Assembly (NCBI GenBank): GCA_051883075.1
Contig: JBJETA010000009.1
Span: 1-5,770 of the forward strand
Length of the DNA stretch: 5,770 nt
Source of the DNA: Aminipila sp051883075
GTDB taxonomy: Bacteria; Bacillota; Clostridia; Peptostreptococcales; Anaerovoracaceae
Reading direction: 5' to 3'
Shown here: piece by piece, positions 1 to 5,723 of the stretch
How positions within the stretch are numbered: the stretch's first letter is position 1
Layout of the letters: each line of letters opens with the position of its first letter
Position numbers and translations under genes: made by a program
Notes under the pieces: generated by a model
The model's input: the letters and a program-made list of their open reading frames with translations, nothing else
What the model was told of the DNA's origin: nothing
Database searches by the model: none

Positions 1-1134
1 TCTATAATAAGAAATGTAGTTATAATGGGAGCGCTTATTCTTCTTGCTGCCGGTATAGCAACTCTTATAATAAGCAAAGGAATCGTGAAGCCCATAAAGA
101 ATGTTACGGAGGCTGCGGACCGGATAGCTGCGGGAGACTTTGATCTGGAGCTTTCCGTAGATTCGAAAGATGAGGTGGGACAGCTTGCCAGATCGTTTAA
201 CCTCACAATAGAACGGCTTGTCAACTATCAGGAATACATAGATGAAATATCGGAAGCACTTTTGCTTGTTTCAGATGGGGATTTGACATTCTTCCTGCAG
301 AAAAAATACGAAGGGCAGTTTGAGAAGCTTAAAGTCAATATGAAGAAGCTTCTTGAATCTTTAAATAATATTATTCACAAAATCAGTGATGCCGCATATC
401 AGGTTGACAGCAGTGCAGGTACGGTATCGGGCGGTGCGCAGACACTTTCACAGGGGGCGGTAGAACAGGCAAGTTCAATAGAAGAACTGTCAGCTTCCAT
501 AAGTGAAGTTTCACAGAAAATAAGTGAAACTGCAAGCAATGCCAAAACAGCACACGATAAGTCATCCTTTGCGGAACGTGAATTGAATAACAGCAATGTC
601 CAGATGACCAACATGGTTGCCGCCATGAATGATATAACCGAAAAATCTTCAGAAATATCAAAGATTATTAAAATAATCGAAGACATAGCATTCCAGACAA
701 ACATACTTGCATTAAATGCGGCAGTGGAAGCAGCAAGGGCAGGGGATGCCGGCAAAGGCTTTGCGGTAGTTGCGGATGAGGTAAGAAATCTTGCGGGAAA
801 ATCTGCAGAAGCTGCGCAGAACACAACTGCGCTGATTGAAGAAACGGTTGAAGCCGTACAAAACGGAGCAGGCATAGCTGAAAAAACCGCAGAAGCACTG
901 GAGTCAAGCCACAAAGTGACTTTGGAAGCCGTTAAGCTGATTGAAGAAATAGCGCAGAATTCACAGGAACAGTCAAATGCAATTTCCCAGATAAATCTGG
1001 GTATTGAACAAATATCCTCAATAGTGCAGGATAATGCAGCCACATCAGAAGAAAGTGCAGCTGCCAGTGAAGAACTTTCAAATCAGGCAAATGTACTTAA
1101 GGAGCTTATTTCTGAATTTAAGCTGAGAAGCTGA
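1..1134 (+). CDS. Methyl-accepting chemotaxis protein, 3' part (5' end outside window)
   Basis: This is the C-terminal part of a membrane chemoreceptor that controls the CheA kinase through CheW. The frame is open from base 1, and an in-frame Met at 25 lies inside a transmembrane helix (about bases 10-70, ending IATLIIS), so it is not the real start; the sensor domain and first membrane helix are off the left edge. After the helix comes a HAMP domain (about 73-235, with VKPIKNVTEAADRIAAGDFD and DEVGQLARSFN). A second HAMP-like repeat follows (about 235-390, with SDGDLT and YEGQFEKLKVNM). The rest is the antiparallel coiled-coil signalling domain. Its conserved hairpin tip lies at about 679-798 (EDIAFQTNILALNAAVEAAR, then AGDAGKGFAVVADEVRNLA). 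Likely methylation helices flank it, for example SSIEELSASISEVSQ near 475-519. The C-terminus (EFKLRS) has no NWETF-type CheR tether. The ligand cannot be told without the sensor domain. The family call is very secure. Confidence 0.96.
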   Translation, partial: SIIRNVVIMGALILLAAGIATLIISKGIVKPIKNVTEAADRIAAGDFDLELSVDSKDEVGQLARSFNLTIERLVNYQEYIDEISEALLLVSDGDLTFFLQKKYEGQFEKLKVNMKKLLESLNNIIHKISDAAYQVDSSAGTVSGGAQTLSQGAVEQASSIEELSASISEVSQKISETASNAKTAHDKSSFAERELNNSNVQMTNMVAAMNDITEKSSEISKIIKIIEDIAFQTNILALNAAVEAARAGDAGKGFAVVADEVRNLAGKSAEAAQNTTALIEETVEAVQNGAGIAEKTAEALESSHKVTLEAVKLIEEIAQNSQEQSNAISQINLGIEQISSIVQDNAATSEESAAASEELSNQANVLKELISEFKLRS

Positions 1135-1219
1135 CAATCAATACATAGACAAACATGAAAGTAACAATTTTCGGGGTATATGAATATATTTGTATTATTG
1201 AAAGTAAAGGAGAAATATC

Positions 1220-1699
1220 ATGTTTGTCAAAATTTTTTCAAATATAAAAAAGGAGCCTGAGGCAATCGCTATCATAGAAGGGAGCAGAGAATATCCGGAC
1301 ATAAGGGGCGAGGTTTTGTTTTACCAGACGCCGTATGGTGTGCTTGTGGGAACTGAAGTAACAGGACTGCCTTTAAAAAAGGAAGATTGCGACGGGTCGA
1401 TTTATGCTTTTCATATTCATGAAGGGAACAGCTGCACGGGAAATGCGGAGGATCCTTTTGCAGATACTTTAGGACATTACAACCCTGAAGGATGTGAGCA
1501 TCCTTTTCACGCGGGGGATATGCCGCCGCTCTTTGGAAATCATGGGCTTGCACTGCAGTTTTTTCTGACGGATCGGTTCTATGTGGAGGACATTATCGGG
1601 AAGACTGTGGTAATTCACCTGGGAATGGACGATTTTACAACACAGCCTTCGGGAAACGCAGGCATGAAGATTGCCTGCGGAGAAATCAGGGAGTCTTAA
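1220..1699 (+). CDS. Cu/Zn superoxide dismutase-family protein, no signal peptide
   Basis: A 159-residue protein of the SodC fold, expected to dismute superoxide to O2 and H2O2. Visible ligands by family alignment are: copper H65 and H67 (FHIHEG), bridging H86 (GHYNP) and H133 (VVIH); zinc H86, H94, H97 and D100 (EHPFHAGD). C72 and C153 match the conserved intrasubunit disulfide, and D137 matches the residue linking the two metal sites. The C-terminal signature GNAGMKIACGEI is present, but its active-site Arg is Lys (K150). The zinc loop is short, with only two residues between H94 and H97. Most bacterial SodC proteins are exported or lipid-anchored; here the N-terminus (MFVKIFSNIKKEPEAIAI) is not a signal peptide, so a cytoplasmic location is inferred. 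The start is fixed by AAAGGAG at 1206-1212, 7 nt before ATG. It follows the MCP gene by 85 bp and converges on the nitroreductase gene. I avoid the symbol sodC because this is a divergent, non-exported form whose activity is unproven. Confidence 0.9.
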   Translation: MFVKIFSNIKKEPEAIAIIEGSREYPDIRGEVLFYQTPYGVLVGTEVTGLPLKKEDCDGSIYAFHIHEGNSCTGNAEDPFADTLGHYNPEGCEHPFHAGDMPPLFGNHGLALQFFLTDRFYVEDIIGKTVVIHLGMDDFTTQPSGNAGMKIACGEIRES

Positions 1700-1712
1700 T
1701 AAAACAGCGTGG

Positions 1713-2468
1713 TTATTTTTTGCACCAGTCGTCTATCAGAGCACGACAGGAGCGGGACATTTCCACGCTGAAATCTGAGTTCCACTTGCGTTTGCAGAAA
1801 CGTTTTATCCATTCTGACAGAGTTTCATCATTAGAACCTTCAGGCTCAACTGATGCGTTTCGTCTTTGCAGCATGAGCTCCATCTGCGCAGCCTTGCTTT
1901 CGTCATAACCGTTTTCGTGGACCATTTCTTCTATCTTAAATCGGCCGGGTTTTACACGTTTTTTCTGTTGCTCCGTAGGATATCCGAAGCACAGCATGCA
2001 GGCAGGGACAACATATTCAGGCAGTTTTAAAAGCTTTTTATGTATCTCATAGTTCTCGGTAATGTCCCCTATATAGCATGAACCCAGACCAAGACTTTCT
2101 GCGGCAACTACGGCGTTTTGCGCTGCGATGATGGCATCTGCATTTGCCAGAAGCAAATCGCCTTCGGCAGGGGTTCTCACTTTGCCAACATGTTTGCAAA
2201 AAAGTTCGTACCAGCGGTGATAATCCGCACAGAAAATCAGAACCAAAGGTGCTTCTGCAATAAAAGGCTGGTTATCACAGGTTATGGCAAGTTTCTCTTT
2301 AACATTCTGATCAGTAATGTCTAAAATGGTGTAAAGCGACATATTGCCAGCTGTAGGTGCCTGAAGCGCAGCTTCAAGAATCAGTTTTTTTATCTCAGGC
2401 GGAACAGGCCTGCTTTCATAAGCTCTTACGGATTTTCTTTCGTAAAGCTGTTTTATTGTTTCGTTCAT
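1713..2468 (-). CDS. FMN-dependent nitroreductase family protein (NfsA/FRP-like)
   Basis: A 251-residue flavoprotein of the nitroreductase fold, normally a cytoplasmic homodimer that passes electrons from NAD(P)H through FMN to nitroaromatics, quinones or free flavin. Family marks seen are: RKSVRAY (11-17), which supplies the FMN-phosphate-binding Arg/Ser/Arg; APTAGNMSLYTIL (37-49); AAQNAVVAAESLGLGSCYIG (115-134), the FMN loop; FGYP (161-164); and RVKPGRF followed by EMVHENGY (171-188), the NfsA/FRP-type region. Length is close to the roughly 240 residues of NfsA. The C-terminal 60 residues are Cys- and Trp-containing (SEWIKRFCKRKWNSDFSVEM) and fit the tail seen in clostridial relatives. The start is supported by AGAGAGG on the minus strand (2477-2483), 8 nt upstream. 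It lies 23 bp after recQ with no promoter visible between, so it is probably co-transcribed with recQ. The physiological substrate cannot be read from sequence. Confidence 0.93.
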   Translation of the reverse strand: MNETIKQLYERKSVRAYESRPVPPEIKKLILEAALQAPTAGNMSLYTILDITDQNVKEKLAITCDNQPFIAEAPLVLIFCADYHRWYELFCKHVGKVRTPAEGDLLLANADAIIAAQNAVVAAESLGLGSCYIGDITENYEIHKKLLKLPEYVVPACMLCFGYPTEQQKKRVKPGRFKIEEMVHENGYDESKAAQMELMLQRRNASVEPEGSNDETLSEWIKRFCKRKWNSDFSVEMSRSCRALIDDWCKK

Positions 2469-2491
2469 TATATTTTCCTCTCTTTATTGAT

Positions 2492-4171
2492 TTATGACAG
2501 GTCCTTTTTAGGACGTTTTACTATTGTAGTTTCTCTTTTTTTCCTTTCTGCGTCACTTTTGCTTTGTGAATACCTTTTTTCGGATTCTGTAAGCTGTTGT
2601 ACAATAACCCTGTGCGCATGAGAGCCACCTAAATAATTATTTATTACATCTAAAAAGAATTCTCCATATTTTTCAAATTTATGTAAACCCACACCATGAA
2701 CTTGAAGCATTTCTTCTTTTGAAAAAGGCTTTTTAGAACACATATCCATAAGAGTTTTATCAGAGAAAACCATGTATGGAGGTAGATGCGATTCTCTTGC
2801 CAGCTGCAGACGAGATTTTTTCAGCTCTTCAAAAAGGCCCTTATCATCATTATCAACATTACTAACAGAAACTGACTTGAGTATTTTTTTTGTAGGTTCT
2901 GCAACGTAGTTAGAATTGTAGTCATATTCATAATCAAGTTCGAAATCTTCTCTGCTGTCAAGACAATTTGAGCATGAATTACAGCTTTGCGGAGCGTTTT
3001 CTCCGAAATAGTTCAGCAGAAACTTTCTGAGACAGCCTTTTGTGGTACAGTAGAAGGTCATCTGCTTCAGCCGTTCATTATCGCGTGCAGCCACTTCCAG
3101 TCTTTGTTCATCACTCACATCTTCTTTAAAGTCTTTGTTTTTTATAAGGAGTCTGTTAATGACCACATCCTGTTTCGCATAAAGAAGTATACAAACTGCA
3201 TCCATACCGTCACGGCCTGCCCTGCCTGCTTCCTGATAATAATTTTCAATGCTTTGAGGCATGTTGTAATGTATGACGTAACGGACATTTGATTTGTTTA
3301 TTCCCATACCAAAAGCATTAGTTGCAACTATGACAGGCGTTTCATCATAAATGAATGAATCCTGACTTTTCTGCCGCTCATCGCCGGACATTCCCGCGTG
3401 GTAGCGTGATACCTTATGACCGTCTTCCAGAAGAGCCTCGTAAACGGCATCGACGTTTTTTCTTGTGGAACAGTAAATGATACCGCTTTGCCCAAGGTTG
3501 CCCGCAACATAGGAACGTACATAGCCTAATTTTGACCGTGGTGTGCGAACCTCAAAATGCAGATTTTTACGGTCAAATCCGGTAACAAGGATTGTAGGAT
3601 TGTCCAGACACAGCGTGTTTAATATGTCTTCTTTCACAGTAAGTGTTGCTGTAGCGGTAAAAGCACCTACTACGGGACGCTTGCCCAGACTGTTTATAAA
3701 TTTGATAATGTTCAGATAGCTGGGTCTGAAATCCTGCCCCCACTGTGAAATGCAGTGAGCTTCGTCTATGACTGTCATGGAAATGTCCAGATATTTCAAA
3801 AGCTCCCTGAATACCGGAGTTTCCAAACGTTCGGGTGCCACATATATGATTTTATAGGTCCCCTGCTTTGCACGTTCTATGGCAAGAAAAAACTGTTTTT
3901 CAGTCAGGGAAGAGTTCAGGTAAGCTGCCCGTATCCCGATGCTGTTAAGCATATTTACCTGATCCTTCATAAGTGAGATAAGTGGAGAAACCACTATGGT
4001 AATGCCCGGAAGCATGATTGCGGGAATCTGATAGCATAAAGATTTGCCCGCTCCCGTAGGCATAATCCCGAGAACATCCCTGCCGCTCAAAAGACTGTCT
4101 ATAAGTTTTTCCTGACCTTCCCTGAAGGTATCATATCCGAAATATTTTTTTAAAACTTCAAATTTGTTCAT
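2492..4171 (-). CDS. recQ: ATP-dependent DNA helicase RecQ, lacking most of the winged-helix domain
   Basis: A 559-residue superfamily 2 3'-5' DNA helicase for recombinational repair and stalled-fork processing. Motifs in order: motif 0 (FGYDTFREGQ, 11-20), Walker A (MPTGAGKS, 37-44), Ia (SPLISLMKDQV, 62-72), DEAH (136-139) leading into the aromatic-rich loop (CISQWGQDFRP, 140-150), III (FTATAT, 171-176), IV (IIYCSTRKNVD, 231-241), V (VIVATNAFGMGINK, 280-293) and VI (QEAGRAGRDG, 313-322). The RQC zinc module has C380, C397, C400 and C403. An HRDC domain follows at about 447-514 (LFEELKKSR, LPPYMVFSDKTL, VHGVGLHKFEKYG), then a basic tail ending KRPKKDLS. Between C403 and the HRDC domain there are only about 43 acidic residues, where E. 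coli RecQ has a roughly 110-residue winged-helix domain; hence the shorter length. The start is supported by AAGGA on the minus strand (4179-4183), 7 nt upstream, and by a promoter just behind it. It is the first gene of a likely unit with the nitroreductase gene and is divergent from the MFS gene. Confidence 0.95.
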   Translation of the reverse strand: MNKFEVLKKYFGYDTFREGQEKLIDSLLSGRDVLGIMPTGAGKSLCYQIPAIMLPGITIVVSPLISLMKDQVNMLNSIGIRAAYLNSSLTEKQFFLAIERAKQGTYKIIYVAPERLETPVFRELLKYLDISMTVIDEAHCISQWGQDFRPSYLNIIKFINSLGKRPVVGAFTATATLTVKEDILNTLCLDNPTILVTGFDRKNLHFEVRTPRSKLGYVRSYVAGNLGQSGIIYCSTRKNVDAVYEALLEDGHKVSRYHAGMSGDERQKSQDSFIYDETPVIVATNAFGMGINKSNVRYVIHYNMPQSIENYYQEAGRAGRDGMDAVCILLYAKQDVVINRLLIKNKDFKEDVSDEQRLEVAARDNERLKQMTFYCTTKGCLRKFLLNYFGENAPQSCNSCSNCLDSREDFELDYEYDYNSNYVAEPTKKILKSVSVSNVDNDDKGLFEELKKSRLQLARESHLPPYMVFSDKTLMDMCSKKPFSKEEMLQVHGVGLHKFEKYGEFFLDVINNYLGGSHAHRVIVQQLTESEKRYSQSKSDAERKKRETTIVKRPKKDLS

Positions 4172-4185
4172 ATCTATGTCCTTAA

Positions 4186-4207
4186 ATATAATGATGATTT
4201 ATTATAT
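4186..4207. repeat. AT-rich inverted repeat over the recQ -10 box
   Basis: The arms ATATAAT (4186-4192) and ATTATAT (4201-4207) are perfect complements separated by 8 bases. The right arm contains the recQ -10 box (4201-4206, minus strand), and the left arm lies just downstream of the expected transcription start. This position suits an operator. However, the arms are pure A/T and one arm is a -10 box, so chance is a real alternative. It does not match the 7-1-7 Fur/PerR box layout. Confidence 0.35.
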
Positions 4208-4229
4208 CAGAATAAAAAAATAATGTGAA
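4201..4229 (-). promoter_or_regulatory. Sigma-A promoter for recQ-nitroreductase unit
   Basis: Read on the minus strand, the -35 box is TTCACA (4229-4224, 5 of 6 matches to TTGACA), the spacer is 17 bp, and the -10 box is a perfect TATAAT (4206-4201). Transcription would start near 4194, giving a leader of about 22 nt before the recQ ATG at 4171. It lies back to back with the MFS gene promoter; the two -35 boxes are 18 bp apart. Confidence 0.75.
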
Positions 4230-4247
4230 TAAGCCTTTGCCGGACTA

Positions 4248-4276
4248 TTGACAGGATATCATGTATGTGATAACAT
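4248..4276 (+). promoter_or_regulatory. Sigma-A promoter with extended -10 for the MFS gene
   Basis: The -35 box is a perfect TTGACA (4248-4253), followed by 17 bp and -10 TAACAT (4271-4276). TG at 4268-4269 makes an extended -10 (TGATAACAT). Transcription would start near 4283, leaving a leader of about 43 nt before the ATG at 4326. This placement argues against any MFS start codon upstream of 4283, such as the in-frame TTG inside the -35 box. Confidence 0.75.
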
Positions 4277-4278
4277 GA
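4259..4278. repeat. Inverted repeat over the MFS gene -10 box (candidate operator)
   Basis: TCATGT (4259-4264) and ACATGA (4273-4278) are complementary arms with 8 bases between. The repeat covers the second half of the promoter spacer and nearly all of the -10 box, a usual place for repressor binding at efflux-type transporter genes. A related palindrome, ACATGT, lies at 4293-4298 in the expected leader. No regulator gene is present in the window, so binding is only inferred. Confidence 0.4.
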
Positions 4279-4313
4279 GTGATTCGTTTAAGACATGTAA
4301 ATTCACCGTGAAA

Positions 4314-4320
4314 AGGGGGA
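4314..4320 (+). promoter_or_regulatory. Ribosome binding site that fixes the MFS gene start
   Basis: AGGGGGA ends 5 nt before the ATG at 4326. The reading frame stays open upstream to 4248, but the extra 26 residues would begin with a TTG inside the -35 box, are hydrophilic and have no ribosome binding site. The ATG here places the hydrophobic first helix (KNIIFLGLISFFM) at the N-terminus, as expected for the family. Confidence 0.8.
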
Positions 4321-4325
4321 AGCTT

Positions 4326-5495
4326 ATGAAAAACATTATTTTTCTTGGGTTAATCAGTTTTTTTATGGATATCAGTTCGGAAATGGTATATCCTATCATC
4401 CCTCTGTATCTGGTTACTGCTTTTGGTGCCACACCTGCCATTGTGGGAATAATAGAAGGAATTGCAGAAAGTACGGCAAGTCTGCTCAAGGTTTTCAGCG
4501 GCTATGTGACGGATAAATATAAGTGCAAAAAACCAATTGCCTTTGCCGGGTATGCCACAGGATTTCTATATAAGCTGGCACTTATTTTTTCTTCAGGCTG
4601 GATGGGCATTCTTACGGCACGGGTGATTGACCGTCTCGGAAAAGGCATCAGAACTGCTCCCCGGGATGTGCTGGTAAGCGAAAGTGCAGATAAAAATGAA
4701 ATGGGGAAAGCCTTTGGCGTACATAAGGCACTGGATATGGCAGGTTCTGCCATAGGCATTCTGCTGGCATTTATATTGATGAAGAATCTTGGAAACAGCC
4801 AGGCAGATTATAAAATGGTTTTTGCTGTTTCTGTCATTCCGACAGTCCTTGCTTTGCTGATGTTTGCATTTGTTAAAGAAAAGAAGGAACCACGTACCAT
4901 TAAAAGCAGAGAGCGGTTTTGGGAAAAGTTTTCGTCTTTGGACGGACGGCTGAAATTGTATCTGCTGGTTGTATTTATATTTACGCTGGGAAATTCCTCT
5001 AACAGCTTTTTATTGCTGCGTGCAAAAAGTGCAGGATTTGATGATTCAAATGTAATTCTTCTTTACTTTTTATACAATCTGACTGTTTCGGTGCTGTCAA
5101 TACCATTTGGAAGGCTGTCGGATAAAATAGGGAGAAAACAGGTACTTACAGCAGGATATTTGCTTTTTTCAGTTGTATATCTCGGATTTGCTTTTGCTGA
5201 AAAAGCGGGGGCATTTATCATGATTTTTATATTATACGGTATTTTTACTGCTATGACAGCGGGTGTGGAACGTGCATTGATTGCTGAAATTGCCCCTGCC
5301 AGGTTAAAGGGTACTATGCTGGGGCTGCACTCCACTATTGCCGGAATCGCTTTGCTTCCCGCAAGTATTATATGCGGAGTTTTATGGGAATGCTTTGGAA
5401 GTGCCGTTCCGTTTGTTTTCGGCGCTTTCATGTCAGCTGTTGCTGCGGTTTTGCTTGTGCTTTTTTTCGGGAAGGCAGATAAAACCGTAAAATGA
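4326..5495 (+). CDS. Major facilitator superfamily (MFS) transporter, substrate unknown
   Basis: A 389-residue integral membrane protein, about 12 helices, in two homologous halves. The N-terminal helix carries FFMDISSEMVYPIIPLYL (12-29), typical of a bacterial MFS group with an acidic residue pair early in helix 1. The loop between helices 2 and 3 has a motif-A variant (GYVTDKYKCKKP, 59-70). The segment RVIDRLGKGIRTAPRD (99-114) is the group's hallmark. A charged central loop (about 184-210) separates the halves, and the second half repeats motif A well (GRLSDKIGRK, 262-271). Proton-coupled transport or efflux of a small molecule is the family expectation; the substrate cannot be assigned. 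It has its own promoter, is divergent from recQ, and ends in a tandem TGA-TAA stop. No terminator is seen between it and the rRNA-type promoters downstream. Confidence 0.93.
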   Translation: MKNIIFLGLISFFMDISSEMVYPIIPLYLVTAFGATPAIVGIIEGIAESTASLLKVFSGYVTDKYKCKKPIAFAGYATGFLYKLALIFSSGWMGILTARVIDRLGKGIRTAPRDVLVSESADKNEMGKAFGVHKALDMAGSAIGILLAFILMKNLGNSQADYKMVFAVSVIPTVLALLMFAFVKEKKEPRTIKSRERFWEKFSSLDGRLKLYLLVVFIFTLGNSSNSFLLLRAKSAGFDDSNVILLYFLYNLTVSVLSIPFGRLSDKIGRKQVLTAGYLLFSVVYLGFAFAEKAGAFIMIFILYGIFTAMTAGVERALIAEIAPARLKGTMLGLHSTIAGIALLPASIICGVLWECFGSAVPFVFGAFMSAVAAVLLVLFFGKADKTVK

Positions 5496-5510
5496 TAAAG
5501 AGCGAAATTG

Positions 5511-5558
5511 ACTTAAAAAAACAAAATTGAGCAAAATAAATAAAAAACTTTGAAAAAA
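5511..5558 (+). promoter_or_regulatory. A-rich tract upstream of P1 (UP-element-like)
   Basis: The stretch just before the first rRNA-type -35 box is almost all A with short T and G interruptions, including runs of 5 to 7 A. Such tracts bind the C-terminal domains of the RNA polymerase alpha subunits and boost rRNA promoters. The call rests on composition and position only. Confidence 0.5.
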
Positions 5559-5561
5559 GTG

Positions 5562-5590
5562 TTGACATAGTAAGGCCAATTTGATAACAT
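5562..5590 (+). promoter_or_regulatory. rRNA-type promoter P1
   Basis: A perfect -35 TTGACA (5562-5567), a 17-bp spacer and -10 TAACAT (5585-5590), extended by TG at 5582-5583. Transcription would start near 5597. No open reading frame with a ribosome binding site follows in the remaining bases. Together with a second equally strong promoter 107 bp downstream, this points to a stable-RNA operon rather than a protein gene. Confidence 0.8.
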
Positions 5591-5668
5591 AGTGAAGCTG
5601 TCCTTTGAAGCGGTGTCGAAAAGCAGAAATCAGGTTTGAATTTTGAAAATAAAAACTTGAAAAAGCGG

Positions 5669-5697
5669 TTGACAAAAGCTTCATCAGATAGTAAAAT
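5669..5697 (+). promoter_or_regulatory. rRNA-type promoter P2
   Basis: A perfect TTGACA (5669-5674), a 17-bp spacer and TAAAAT (5692-5697, 5 of 6 matches). It is the second of two tandem promoters, as in many rrn operons. The expected start near 5704 coincides with the first base of the hairpin at 5704-5723, so the P2 transcript would open directly with a stem-loop. Confidence 0.8.
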
Positions 5698-5703
5698 ATT
5701 AAA

Positions 5704-5723
5704 TGTTCCGTGCGAACGGAACA
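5704..5723 (+). other. Leader hairpin 1, GCGA tetraloop
   Basis: TGTTCCGT (5704-5711) pairs perfectly with ACGGAACA (5716-5723) around a GCGA loop, which is a GNRA tetraloop. It is not followed by a T-run, so it is not an intrinsic terminator. It lies at the predicted 5' end of the P2 transcript and may protect or structure the leader RNA. Confidence 0.7.

Noticed and set aside
399..1043. Long antisense reading frame within the chemoreceptor gene
   Set aside because: It is a shadow of the strongly conserved MCP coding strand; it has no family resemblance and no ribosome binding site.
1154..1198. Promoter for the SOD gene in the 85-bp gap (TATTAT at 1193-1198 or TATATG at 1177-1182)
   Set aside because: Neither -10 candidate has a recognisable -35 box at 16-18 bp, and the AT-rich gap gives many such matches. 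The gap also shows no clear terminator after the MCP gene, so read-through remains possible.
1488..1507. Terminator-like hairpin inside the SOD gene (AAGGATG-TGAG-CATCCTT then TT)
   Set aside because: The stem is perfect over 7 bp, but the T-run is only four long and the stretch encodes conserved zinc-loop residues, so chance within coding sequence is the simplest reading.
1693..1722. Possible bidirectional terminator between the converging SOD and nitroreductase genes (AATAA ... TTATTTTTT)
   Set aside because: Only a 5-bp all-A/T stem can form, with mismatches above it; this is too weak to call a terminator despite the T-run.
2498..2514. Small inverted repeat GTCC-TTTTTA-GGAC near the recQ stop
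   Set aside because: The 4-bp stem lies inside coding sequence and is too short to act as a terminator or binding site with any confidence.
4248..4325. N-terminal extension of the MFS protein by 26 residues from a TTG codon
   Set aside because: The TTG lies within the -35 box, has no ribosome binding site, and the added residues are hydrophilic and unlike the family.
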